Part shown: positions 36,506 through 45,346 of the stretch, one piece after another
How the letters are laid out: each line of letters begins with the position of its first letter
Numbering within the stretch: position 1 is the stretch's first letter
Source: JAEUMD01 sp050246945
Lineage (GTDB): Bacteria > Pseudomonadota > Alphaproteobacteria > Rhizobiales > Hyphomicrobiaceae
DNA: 64,000 nt
Assembly: GCA_050246945.1 (NCBI GenBank)
Contig: JBFWVC010000013.1
Location: 89,159 to 153,158 of the forward strand
Direction of reading: 5' to 3'
Program-made: the position numbers and the translations under genes
Notes under the pieces: model-generated
What the model was told of the DNA's origin: nothing
Database searches by the model: none
What the model saw: the letters and a program-made list of their open reading frames with translations, nothing else

Positions 36506-36904
36506 CACTATTACTTCCCCTGAGATACGCGGCCCCAACGGGTTGGAACTTTCGCGGGGTTTACGCCAAATGTTTGTCCCCCGACGCTAACTGTACATGG
36601 TTAAGGAAGCGTATCGGAGCGTCGCAGAGCGGACCAGCCGGAGCAAGAGTATTTCTTGATGGCATTCCGGCGAGAAAGTTCGAGGAAGCCTCGGCGCTGC
36701 GTGTTTTTTGGGCATCCAGGGCGGACGAGCCCAACCGCGGCACCATGTGGCGGTGGCTTGACGCCCGGGGGCCGAAACCCTTATAGAGGCGTCGATCTGC
36801 CTGCCGGAACGTTCCAGCGGGCAATTCCGCTTTCTTCGAAGACGGACAGAATTTTCGCGCCCACGGCCCATCGCCAGTGCGGCTGCGCCGAAGGAGTTTT
36901 GACG
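36506..36904. promoter_or_regulatory. Divergent promoter region of rpmB and the DUF3108 gene
   Basis: 399 bp between divergent starts. No gene seen; both promoters must lie here, but I could not fix -35/-10 boxes with confidence. Confidence 0.4.
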
Positions 36905-37204
36905 ATGACCCGCAAATGCGAATTGACCGGCAAGCTGCCGCTGTCTGGGAACAACCGCAGCCACGCCGAGAACAAGACGCGACGCAAGTTCCGTCCGAAC
37001 CTGTGCAACGTGACGCTGATCTCCGATGCACTCGGCCGCAGCTTCAGCCTGCGCATCTCGGCTCACGCGCTGAAGACGGTAGAACACCGTGGCGGCCTCG
37101 ATGCTTTCCTGGCCAAGGCGCGCGACGAGGAGCTTTCGGACCGCTGCCTGAAGATCAAGCGCGACATTGCCAAGTCGAAGAAGACCGAGCAGGCCGCCGC
37201 CTGA
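36905..37204 (+). CDS. rpmB: 50S ribosomal protein L28
   Basis: 99 aa, starting MTRKCELTGK after GAAGGAG. Conserved L28 features: CELTGKLPLSGNNRSHAENKTRRKF and LISDALGRSFSLRISAHALKT. The alphaproteobacterial form is slightly longer than E. coli L28. Strong intrinsic terminator 27 bp after the stop, so it is monocistronic. Confidence 0.98.
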   Translation: MTRKCELTGKLPLSGNNRSHAENKTRRKFRPNLCNVTLISDALGRSFSLRISAHALKTVEHRGGLDAFLAKARDEELSDRCLKIKRDIAKSKKTEQAAA

Positions 37205-37230
37205 TTCAATCCGCGCGTTACCGTTCGTGC

Positions 37231-37272
37231 AGAACGCCGTTCCTAGAGATGGGAGCGGCGTTCTTGCTTTAT
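37231..37272 (+). terminator. Intrinsic terminator of rpmB
   Basis: AGAACGCCG (37231-37239) and CGGCGTTCT (37256-37264) form a perfect 9-bp stem, with further pairing inside the loop, followed by the T-rich TGCTTTAT. Confidence 0.8.
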
Positions 37273-37474
37273 CGGTACGGACTGCACTCGATGGTTGTGG
37301 AAGAAGAGTTCCAGCGGTCGAAGCGGACCGAATGCAATTCCGCCGCAGTTGCCACATCGAATTCCGGGCGCATCGGCCTGCAAATGGCTATGGCCCAGAG
37401 CCTCAATTATAAGAGGCGACAAGGACGCGCCAAGGGAGTGCCGGCGTCCAGGACCGCGACGGGGGTTTTTTCGC

Positions 37475-39796
37475 ATGCGATCTCGCAGTGAGTGCTTTGG
37501 CGGCTGCCGCAATGCCGCGTGCCGAGGGTTGTCGCAAATCCAGACGTTCCTTGTCCTTGCGACGGGCGCCATATCAACCGCGGTGTGGGTGCTGATGCTG
37601 CACGCCAGCACGGCCTTGGCTGTCGAAAAGGCCGAAGCCGCTTCCGGTCCGCCTCTGTCGGTTGCGATATTCGTCTCGTCGCGCAACGACCAGTGCTACG
37701 ACGACGGGCGCGTCGCGGCAATCAAGCGCCTCACCATCGCGGAGCAGCAGCGCATCAATGCTTCCGGGGGCGTGCACGGGCGACCGCTTGACATCAAGTT
37801 TCTGGATGATGCGCGCGACGAGAAGAAATCCGTCGCCAACATGCGTTCCGCGCTCGGCGATCCGACACAACTGGCCATGATCGGCTTGGCCGGCTCCAGC
37901 CGCGGCAAGGCCGTGTTCGACGCAGTCGGTGCAGAGATCGGCGCAAGCAAGATCCCGTTCCTTGCAGATCTCTCGGTCAGCAATCTCTTCAACGGTCACG
38001 CCAATGTCTATTCGACGCGTCCCTCTCAGGACGAGGTGCGTGCTCCGGTGATGGTCGAGTTCACACGCACCATCGGATATCTGCGGCCGGCGTTCCTGGG
38101 ACGGGCGGGAAGTGTGTTCGCCGACGCGCTCGGCGACGCGATCAAGAAGCTGCAGGGCGCAGGCGACCTGACTGGTGACGTGCGGATAGAGAATGACGGC
38201 GAGAAAATAACTCCCCAAGCGATAAGCAAGGCAATCGAGGCACTTAAGCCGAACTCTCCCGACCTCCTTTACGTGGCGATCGGCGCGAGTGCCATGCCAG
38301 AACTGATGAAGGCGCTGCAATCGGCTGGCCTGACGCCGGCGATCTTCATGACCGGCCGCATCAACGCGCTGCCAGAGGATGTGACGAGGAGCTATCCCAA
38401 CGCCATCTATCAACTCGCCTGGGACGACTTGCCAGAAGTCTACAACAATCGCGTTCGCAAGAGGATCTCGACTTCAAACCCCACTCAGTGGGTTTTCGAG
38501 GGCACAAAGGTCAGCACCGCACCCGGTTGGGCCAAAGGCGAATGCAAGGAGCGAAACGCGGACCTGCCACCCGATCCATTGTCTGCCGAGAACCTGCGCG
38601 CGATCGGAATGGGCGCTCAATACGCGGACATGGTCGGACTTGTCGCAACAGCGGCCAGGCAAGCGCCGCGCGGCACCGACATCATGGGGCTGCGCGCGGC
38701 AATCGTGAAGCGACTCGAAACCGATTACGCGACCGGCAACGGCGCCTATAAGGGCAGCTTCGAGAACTGGTCGTTCGACCAGTCGACGAGAACGGCAACG
38801 CGCATGCCGTTCGTCGTCATCCTGCCGCAAGGACTGGGGCGGACGCAGCTCGCCCCCCTGCAGTTCGTGCGCGCTCGTGACGGAAGCCTGCGGCAGACCC
38901 AGACGCTCTATCTCGACATCGATATGATCAAGGCGCACCGCATCGACGAGAACGAGCAGTCGTTCTTCGCCGAGTTCTACCTTTCCTTGCGGGCCGACAA
39001 TGGGGGCTCACTCGACCACATCGAGTTCGCAAACGCCTACATAGATCCCGTCTCGTCGCGCCGCCAACTCACCATCGAGACGATACATGGCGGAGGCGCA
39101 TCGAACGCCTATCCGGCAACAATGAAGATCTACAAGGTTTCCGGACGCTTCCTGTTCTCACCGCAGCTTGAGAACTATCCGCTCGACACGCAGCTTTTCA
39201 GTATCGAGCTGCAGCCCAAGAGCGGCGATGCGCCATTCATCGTCCAACCACCGCCCCTTGAACTGCGGGACCACAATATGATCACCGACGGCTGGGACCC
39301 GGTGGCCCAATACGTCGGCACGGATGAAGATTTCGTTCCCGTGGTCGACGCATTCACGCACACTCCCAGTGTCGTTCCATTCTACAAGGCGAGCTTCTCG
39401 TGGCTGATGAAACGGCAGACAACCGATTACATCCTGCGCGTGGTGGTACCGCTCGGCTTCATACTTATCGTCGCTTATCTCTCGATCTTCATCCCGAGAT
39501 CGAACTTCGAGGCGATCGTTACAATCCAGGTTACCGCCCTGCTGTCTGCGGTGGCTCTCTATCTGGCGCTGCCCGCGCTCGAAAGCGATTCAGCGACTCT
39601 GTCAGACCGCATGTTCGTGTTCGTCTACATGATGGTCGCGGTGATGATTGCCATCTCCATCTTGCGCGTGAACCAATATGTCGCCACGCGCAAATGGATG
39701 ATCTGGTCACTCGACACCATCCATGTTGTCGTGCTGCCAATCCTGGTTGCGGTGGCTACGCTGGCCGTCTACGGGATGAGCATGAACGTGCAATGA
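37475..39796 (+). CDS. Periplasmic-binding-protein / pentameric ligand-gated ion channel fusion
   Basis: 773 aa. A signal peptide (about 1-50) is followed by a type-I periplasmic binding domain of the LIVBP/ABC amino-acid receptor type (about 60-440: VAIFVSSRNDQCYDDGRVAAIKRLTIAEQ…, IGLAGSSRGKAVFDAVGA). Next is a Cys-loop-type extracellular domain (475-645) without cysteines but with the signature NYPLDTQ (567-573), then four membrane helices: M1 650-673, pore-lining M2 678-700 (SNFEAIVTIQVTALLSAVAL), M3 713-735 and M4 748-768. E679 at the inner mouth of M2 is the position associated with cation selectivity in GLIC/ELIC. The likely role is a ligand-gated cation channel of the inner membrane whose opening is tuned by the binding domain. 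The ATG at 37475 is favoured; the frame is open upstream. Monocistronic. Confidence 0.85.
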   Translation: MRSRSECFGGCRNAACRGLSQIQTFLVLATGAISTAVWVLMLHASTALAVEKAEAASGPPLSVAIFVSSRNDQCYDDGRVAAIKRLTIAEQQRINASGGVHGRPLDIKFLDDARDEKKSVANMRSALGDPTQLAMIGLAGSSRGKAVFDAVGAEIGASKIPFLADLSVSNLFNGHANVYSTRPSQDEVRAPVMVEFTRTIGYLRPAFLGRAGSVFADALGDAIKKLQGAGDLTGDVRIENDGEKITPQAISKAIEALKPNSPDLLYVAIGASAMPELMKALQSAGLTPAIFMTGRINALPEDVTRSYPNAIYQLAWDDLPEVYNNRVRKRISTSNPTQWVFEGTKVSTAPGWAKGECKERNADLPPDPLSAENLRAIGMGAQYADMVGLVATAARQAPRGTDIMGLRAAIVKRLETDYATGNGAYKGSFENWSFDQSTRTATRMPFVVILPQGLGRTQLAPLQFVRARDGSLRQTQTLYLDIDMIKAHRIDENEQSFFAEFYLSLRADNGGSLDHIEFANAYIDPVSSRRQLTIETIHGGGASNAYPATMKIYKVSGRFLFSPQLENYPLDTQLFSIELQPKSGDAPFIVQPPPLELRDHNMITDGWDPVAQYVGTDEDFVPVVDAFTHTPSVVPFYKASFSWLMKRQTTDYILRVVVPLGFILIVAYLSIFIPRSNFEAIVTIQVTALLSAVALYLALPALESDSATLSDRMFVFVYMMVAVMIAISILRVNQYVATRKWMIWSLDTIHVVVLPILVAVATLAVYGMSMNVQ

Positions 39797-39845
39797 GGTG
39801 AGCGAAAGGCTCGCACCCGCGCGCATGAAATACAGCCGACGTGCC

Positions 39846-39874
39846 GACCCGACCGCTCCCACCTCGGTCGGGTC
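39846..39874. terminator. Terminator-like stem-loop between convergent genes
   Basis: GACCCGACC (39846-39854) and GGTCGGGTC (39866-39874) form a perfect 9-bp stem with an 11-nt loop. No T-run follows, so termination is only suggested by its position between the channel and transglycosylase genes. Confidence 0.5.
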
Positions 39875-39898
39875 GCCATACCGGAAGCAGTTGGCTCC

Positions 39899-40753
39899 TC
39901 ACCTCAGGCGTTCTGCCATCAGCGCGATAGTGCGGGCGTAGACGTCGGCCTTGTTCCAGTCCTTGATGACCGAATAGTTGTGTGTGCCTGGCCCCCACGG
40001 TGCCCCGCGCTGCCAGCCATGTCCCTTCATGAAGTTCGCCGTCGAGGCGAGAATGTCGGGCACCGAGTGGACGAGATCGCGGCGGCCGTTGCCGTCATAA
40101 TCGACCGCGTACTTGTCATATGAGCCAGGGAGGAATTGCACCTGGCCTATTTCGCCTGCCCAGCCGCCGCGCATTTCGCCCGGGCTCATGTCGCCCTTTT
40201 GCACGATGCGGAGCGCGGCCAGAAGGTGACCGCCAAAGAACTCGGAGCGGCGGCAGTCGTAGGCCAGCGTGGCGATGGAGCGGATGATAGAGTATTTGCC
40301 TGCACCGTCGGCACCGAAGTTGGTCTCGAGCCCCCAGATCGACACGACGATTTCGGGAGGCACGCCGTAACGCTTCTCGATGCTGTTCAAAAGGGATGCG
40401 TGCGTCTTCAGCTTGCCGCGCGCCTTGTTCAAAAGATACGAGCCGACGCGGCGCTGGTAGAACTGGTCGAACGACAGCTTGAAGGATTTCTGCGAGCGGT
40501 CGCGCCGGATCACGGACTGATCGTAAGTGACGCCGGACAGCGCGCGGTCGATGGTGGATGGGGAGATGCCGCTGGCCTGCGCGCGGCCCTTGAAGTCATC
40601 GAGCCACGATGAAAATCCAGAACCTGTCGTGCCGCAGGGTGCGGCCTGAACGTGCGCAGGCGAGGCAATCGAGAACAGCAGCGCTGCAAAGCCAAGAGGG
40701 ACTGCCGCGCAAATTGTCCCGGCCATGTCGGATTTCTTCAAAGCTGATCGCAT
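39899..40753 (-). CDS. Lytic murein transglycosylase (MltB-like)
   Basis: About 284 aa from the ATG after GGAAGAGG. Signal peptide (…LLFSIASPAHVQA) then a cysteine-containing start of the mature protein (APCGTTGSG); the Cys is not in a clear lipobox. The SLT_2 domain shows the catalytic glutamate in WGLETNFGA, GEIGQVQFLP, and the DGRRDLVHSVPDILAS block. It cleaves peptidoglycan glycan strands to 1,6-anhydro ends. No peptidoglycan-binding domain is attached. Confidence 0.9.
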   Translation of the reverse strand: MRSALKKSDMAGTICAAVPLGFAALLFSIASPAHVQAAPCGTTGSGFSSWLDDFKGRAQASGISPSTIDRALSGVTYDQSVIRRDRSQKSFKLSFDQFYQRRVGSYLLNKARGKLKTHASLLNSIEKRYGVPPEIVVSIWGLETNFGADGAGKYSIIRSIATLAYDCRRSEFFGGHLLAALRIVQKGDMSPGEMRGGWAGEIGQVQFLPGSYDKYAVDYDGNGRRDLVHSVPDILASTANFMKGHGWQRGAPWGPGTHNYSVIKDWNKADVYARTIALMAERLR

Positions 40754-40824
40754 GTTACCTCTTCCCTGCATCCGGCTCCTGTCCATGCCGCCTTCTCAGT
40801 CTGGCAGGAGAACGCACGGGATGC

Positions 40825-40850
40825 AAAAACGGGAGGCCCAGGACCTCCCG
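40825..40850 (-). terminator. Intrinsic terminator of the methylsuccinyl-CoA dehydrogenase gene
   Basis: Minus-strand reading: CGGGAGG, 7-nt loop, CCTCCCG, then TTTTT. This hairpin sits inside a larger perfect pair, ACGGGATGCA (40816-40825) with TGCATCCCGT (40859-40868), followed on the plus strand by TTTT, so the structure may stop transcription both ways. Confidence 0.8.
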
Positions 40851-40875
40851 ACTTCTCGTGCATCCCGTTTTGATT

Positions 40876-42528
40876 TCAATTCGCGCCTTCCAGCAGGCGG
40901 CGGGCGATGACCTGGGCCTGGATCTCGGCGGCACCTTCGAAGATGTTCAAGATGCGCGCGTCACATAGAACGCGGGAGACCGGATACTCGAGCGCGAAGC
41001 CGTTGCCGCCGTGGATCTGCAGCGCGTTGTCGGCGCAGGCCCAGGCGACGCGGGCACCGAGCAGCTTTGCCATGCCGGCTTCCAAGTCGCAGCGGCGGCC
41101 CTCGTCCTTCTCACGGGCGGCGAAGTAGGTGAGCTGGCGGGCGATCATCACCTCCACCGCCATCATGACGATCTTGTTCGACACGCGCGGGAAGGAATAG
41201 ATCGGCTTGCCGAACTGGTTGCGCTCCAAGGCGTAGCGCAGCGCCAGATCCATCGCGCACTGAGCGACTCCGACGGCGCGTGCCGCGGTCTGAATGCGGG
41301 CCGCCTCGAACGTGTTCATCAGCTGCTTGAAGCCCTGGCCTTCCTCGCCGCCGAGCAGGTTCTCGGCTGGGACTGTGAAACCGTCGAAAGAGATGTCGTA
41401 CTCCTTCATGCCGCGGTAGCCCAGCACCTCGATCTCGCCGCCGGTCATGCCTTCGGCCGGGAACGGGTTCTCGTCGTCTCCGCGCGGCTTTTCGGCGAGC
41501 AACATCGAGAGGCCCTTGTAGCCCTTCTCATTCGGGTTGGTGCGAACGAGCAAGGTCATTACGTCCGCGCGAACAGGGTGCGTGATCCAAGTCTTCTGGC
41601 CGGTGACCTTGTAGACGTCGCCCTCCCTGACCGCTCGGGTCTTGAGCGAAGCTAGGTCGGAGCCGGTATTGGGCTCGGTGAATACGGCAGTGGGCAGAAT
41701 CTCACCGCTGGCGATCCTGGGCAGATACTTCTGCTTCTGCTCTTCGGTGCCGTTGTTGAGGATCAGCTCGCCGGCGATCTCGGAGCGGGTGCCCAACGAG
41801 CCGACACCGATATAGCCGCGCGACAGCTCCTCAGAGACGATGCACATGGACTCCTTGCCCAGCGCCATTCCACCGTACTCTTCCGGCAGGGTGAGGCCGA
41901 ACACGCCGAGCTCGGCGACCTGCTGGACGACCTCAATCGGGATATATTCATTCTTCAAGTGCCACTCGTGTGCGTGGGGCACGACCTCGGCCTCGGAGAA
42001 CTTGCGCATCTGCTCGTGAATCTCGGCATGGACCTCGTCCAGACCGCTATCGCCGAACGTGGTGGCGCCCTGCTGCTCGGCGATCAGATCGGCCAAGCGC
42101 GCCTTTACCGCGTCGGCGCTGCCGGCGGCGATGATGTCGGCGGCCGCGTCCTCGAACTTGCGCATGTCGCCGCGCGCGACGCCCAGCGCCTCGGCGCGAA
42201 TGATCTCACCCTGGCTCATGGGAATACCGCCAACGATCTGGGCAGCATATTCGGCGGCAGCGGCAGCGAGCAGGAGTTTTTCCAATTCGCCCAGGCGACT
42301 TTCGTCCTTCAGCCTGGCGGCCCAATGCTGCATCTGGCGGATGCCCTCAACCGTGGTCGCAAGCCAGGCAAGCCCGTGCGCCGAGTGCTGAGCCGCGTCG
42401 ATGCCGCCGGCCTGCTCGATGCGGCCTCTGACGCCAATCTTGGCCGCCTGTAGGATCCGCTCGGCTTCCGCGACAATCTCGCCCACGCGCTCGATCAGCC
42501 GGTCAGCGCCTTCCGCAACGACATTCAT
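40876..42528 (-). CDS. mcd: (2S)-Methylsuccinyl-CoA dehydrogenase
   Basis: 550 aa from the ATG after GGAGG. Acyl-CoA dehydrogenase fold with an additional ~150-residue N-terminal helical domain, the layout of Mcd, which oxidises (2S)-methylsuccinyl-CoA to mesaconyl-CoA in the ethylmalonyl-CoA pathway. Core blocks: LTLPEEYGGMALGKESMCIVSEELSRG, FTEPNTGSDLASLKTRA, the RNQFGKPIYSFPRVSNKIV block and QIHGGNGFALEYPVSRVLCDARI. Electrons pass to ETF and then to the ETF-ubiquinone oxidoreductase at 21.9 kb. It indicates acetate/C1 assimilation without isocitrate lyase. No other pathway gene is in the window. Confidence 0.88.
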   Translation of the reverse strand: MNVVAEGADRLIERVGEIVAEAERILQAAKIGVRGRIEQAGGIDAAQHSAHGLAWLATTVEGIRQMQHWAARLKDESRLGELEKLLLAAAAAEYAAQIVGGIPMSQGEIIRAEALGVARGDMRKFEDAAADIIAAGSADAVKARLADLIAEQQGATTFGDSGLDEVHAEIHEQMRKFSEAEVVPHAHEWHLKNEYIPIEVVQQVAELGVFGLTLPEEYGGMALGKESMCIVSEELSRGYIGVGSLGTRSEIAGELILNNGTEEQKQKYLPRIASGEILPTAVFTEPNTGSDLASLKTRAVREGDVYKVTGQKTWITHPVRADVMTLLVRTNPNEKGYKGLSMLLAEKPRGDDENPFPAEGMTGGEIEVLGYRGMKEYDISFDGFTVPAENLLGGEEGQGFKQLMNTFEAARIQTAARAVGVAQCAMDLALRYALERNQFGKPIYSFPRVSNKIVMMAVEVMIARQLTYFAAREKDEGRRCDLEAGMAKLLGARVAWACADNALQIHGGNGFALEYPVSRVLCDARILNIFEGAAEIQAQVIARRLLEGAN

Positions 42529-42709
42529 GCTTGCAACCTCCAGGTCATGGTGCGGGGGTGCACGGCGACACCGCCCGTTCTTTTGTTGTGGTGCAACATA
42601 GACAGACGTGCCGCGGAGTAAAACCGCCTTTTTGGCCGAGCTGCTGGCATGCCAGCTCCCATTCCGCGATGGCTCCAGGCAGGGAGGCACGGGTGATGGC
42701 TGGGGCTCC

Positions 42710-45256
42710 CTACTCGCCCCGCAGCGCTTTCAGAAAGCGGCGGATTTTGCCAATCTCGTTGTGTCCAACCTGTCGTGGCGACCGAATTGCTCCGGAACTT
42801 TCCGAGGCGGCGGCCGGCAGCATTCGATCGGATGATGCGTGCGTTGCCGGAACGATATCGATGATCGCTTCCTCGACAGCATCGCGATAGGCCGCGTAAT
42901 CCTTGCTGTCGAAAGCAACATTGTGGTCCACTTCAGGGCTGCTGCCAACGTGCGGCACGCGAACCGTTTGCGCGCCGGCCGCATGGGTTTCGCGCGTGAC
43001 GACACGGACGTCCACCTCGGCGAATTCAGCGGCTGTATTGCCTGCGGCGGGAGCGGTTTGCCCGGCACGGAGGTGCGTATCTTGCTTGAACCGGTCCAGT
43101 ACTCGACGCGATGAGCCGGTAAGCTCGGCGGCATCGCGCTCGATCGCGGTGATGCGGTCGGCGATGTTCATTGGTCGCGGGGGCGGAGTTGCCGGCCGCA
43201 GGTCGTCGGGCACGAACTCGGGCTCGGGTTCAGCCGTCCCTATGGTGATGCGTGCTGCGTCGTCGGGCGCGAGGGCGGATGCGACTACCGATTTGGCAGG
43301 CGAAGCGGCCGCAATTACCGCGTGGCCGTCGTCGTCACGTTCGAAAATGTCGGGTTGGCCGGCAGCCGGGCATGCGTTCTGCGGCAGATTGGGTTCGTCT
43401 GCCTCCATATCGAGCACGTGGCGAAGCGGGATGACCTCTGCGCCGGCATGTCCGGGCATCGCTTGAAGCTCCGACTCGAGCACCGCCGATGGCTTATGCG
43501 CTTCCATCTCGACGACCTCGGATCCGCACGCGACATCCTTGCCGAACACCTCCTCGAATTCAGCATCGATTGGCTGGGCAACCGGACCGACGTACGCCAG
43601 CTCGGTGGACGGAACCGCTCGGGGCTCCGGCGGATCGAGGGCGTCCATCGCCGCTACGGTAGGCACATGGGAAAGCGTGTGGGAATGCGCGTGGGCCGAG
43701 AGCCAGGCGGCAAACCCTTCGTTGCGCACTGCGGGCTCAATTGATCGCGGCACACGTGCTGCGAATTCACCACGGGTCTTTCGTGATGCGTACACCGTCA
43801 TAATGCCGCGCGCCAGGAGCGCGGCCTGCTCGATCCATCCCAGACGCGAGATGGACACAGCCCCACCAAGGAGTGCCTGAAAGTGCGCCACCGCTGCGGG
43901 GTTCCACGCCGCGATCTCATAAAACCGCGTGATGCCTTCGGCGCGAAGCAGCGCCGCGATATTCTCGTCGACGCCATCGAGAAGCGCGAGATCGTCCGGT
44001 GCAGAAGGCGCCATGCGATGCTCGCGCACCGCCGCATCCGAGCGTACCGCCTCGAACCTTGGACCGTCGGACACACGCTCGCCGCTGCGGATCGCCCGTA
44101 TTGCAGCAGCGATGCGCAACGCGGCATCGCGCACCATTTCAGGGACGTAGAACGAGGCATCAAGTTGCGCCGCCTGGCGCAGTGCATCGAACGCCGGGAT
44201 CTCGCCGGTGCCGGTATCCATATCCGACTCTGCATTTACCTCGGAGCGATCAAACATAACGGTGGCGGCGATCTCTTGCCCGGCGCTGGCGCAGCCGACA
44301 TGGCGTTCAGCAATGGCGCCGGCGATCGCGGCCTCAGAGACAGAGCGCTTCGGGCTCATCGTGCCTTCGTGAGTTTCAAGCGTACCGGGCACGGCCCGGC
44401 TACCGGCGTCGCCGACTTCTCCTTCAACAGGCAAAGTCAATGGCGGCGACTGCGAATTGCGCAAGCCGACCGCTGGCGCGGCGCCCGCCTTCATCGCCAG
44501 AAGCGCCGCCTGTTCAATCCAATTTTCCCGCGAAATGCGCCGTCCAAGGCCGAGCGCGGCAGACAGCGCGCGCACATCGCTGGGTCCAAATGCAGCAATC
44601 TGCGCGTAATGGCGCACACCACGGGCGATCAGCGCCGCCGCGAGATCCTTGTCGATACGGCGGATTCGCGTCAACAGGTCGGGCGGTGCGTCGGCGTCCG
44701 TCAGCGCTGACTCGCCTCGCGCCCGCCCAGGCGGTGAATCATGGATCATGGCCGCCTGCATGACGACACGGCTGCCGCGCAAATCCGAAAGTGCGACCAC
44801 TTCGATATCGTGGTGGCTGTTGTCGGCCGATGTGCGGGCAGGAACCTTTTCGACTTCGTCAACGGTTTCCTCGGCAGGCTGATCCTGGTCTGACAGTGCG
44901 GCGGCCTCCGCCTTGAGATCGCCTTCAGTTGGCGCGTCACAATGTTCGGCCGGCTCGGGGCGCTCCTCCAGCGCGGGCCGCTGTGAGACAAGGCCCTCAA
45001 AAACCTGAATTGCCGCCATGAGGCTGCGATGCGCAGAGAAGAGCGGATCGCGCAGAAGCTCGTTTTCGAGCTCGGCCTTGCGGCGAGCCAGGGTATAGCG
45101 GCCGAATTCGTCAGCCGGCTCGGATGCCTCGGAGAGCTGCTTCCAGGCCAGCCACGCCGGTTGGCGCGACAGCAACACCTCGAGGCGGTGCCGCTCCTGG
45201 CCGAGGCGCTCCAGCTGATGGATGAGTTCGCGCGTCATGTGGCAAATCATAGCCAT
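42710..45256 (-). CDS. Large protein with two helix-hairpin-helix modules
   Basis: 848 aa (842 from the second ATG). An N-terminal helical region (8-90) is followed by long acidic, Ala/Glu/Pro-rich stretches. Two similar modules stand out: residues about 193-255 (LLTRIRRIDKDLAAALIARGVRHYAQIAAF…ISRENWIEQAALLA) and 421-483 (LALLDGVDENIAALLRAEGITRFYEIAAW…ISRLGWIEQAALLA). They resemble the helix-hairpin-helix module found at the ends of some alphaproteobacterial L21 and NuoE proteins. HhH modules usually bind DNA or RNA backbones. No signal peptide. Overall function unknown. Confidence 0.75.
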   Translation of the reverse strand: MAMICHMTRELIHQLERLGQERHRLEVLLSRQPAWLAWKQLSEASEPADEFGRYTLARRKAELENELLRDPLFSAHRSLMAAIQVFEGLVSQRPALEERPEPAEHCDAPTEGDLKAEAAALSDQDQPAEETVDEVEKVPARTSADNSHHDIEVVALSDLRGSRVVMQAAMIHDSPPGRARGESALTDADAPPDLLTRIRRIDKDLAAALIARGVRHYAQIAAFGPSDVRALSAALGLGRRISRENWIEQAALLAMKAGAAPAVGLRNSQSPPLTLPVEGEVGDAGSRAVPGTLETHEGTMSPKRSVSEAAIAGAIAERHVGCASAGQEIAATVMFDRSEVNAESDMDTGTGEIPAFDALRQAAQLDASFYVPEMVRDAALRIAAAIRAIRSGERVSDGPRFEAVRSDAAVREHRMAPSAPDDLALLDGVDENIAALLRAEGITRFYEIAAWNPAAVAHFQALLGGAVSISRLGWIEQAALLARGIMTVYASRKTRGEFAARVPRSIEPAVRNEGFAAWLSAHAHSHTLSHVPTVAAMDALDPPEPRAVPSTELAYVGPVAQPIDAEFEEVFGKDVACGSEVVEMEAHKPSAVLESELQAMPGHAGAEVIPLRHVLDMEADEPNLPQNACPAAGQPDIFERDDDGHAVIAAASPAKSVVASALAPDDAARITIGTAEPEPEFVPDDLRPATPPPRPMNIADRITAIERDAAELTGSSRRVLDRFKQDTHLRAGQTAPAAGNTAAEFAEVDVRVVTRETHAAGAQTVRVPHVGSSPEVDHNVAFDSKDYAAYRDAVEEAIIDIVPATHASSDRMLPAAASESSGAIRSPRQVGHNEIGKIRRFLKALRGE

Positions 45257-45346
45257 ATCGATCAGCCACTTGAAGTAGCCCGTCGAAACGTCGGGAGTGC
45301 AAATTTCGTGGAAAGTTAGGTCTTCCTGTTCGCATGCGGCTGCCCG

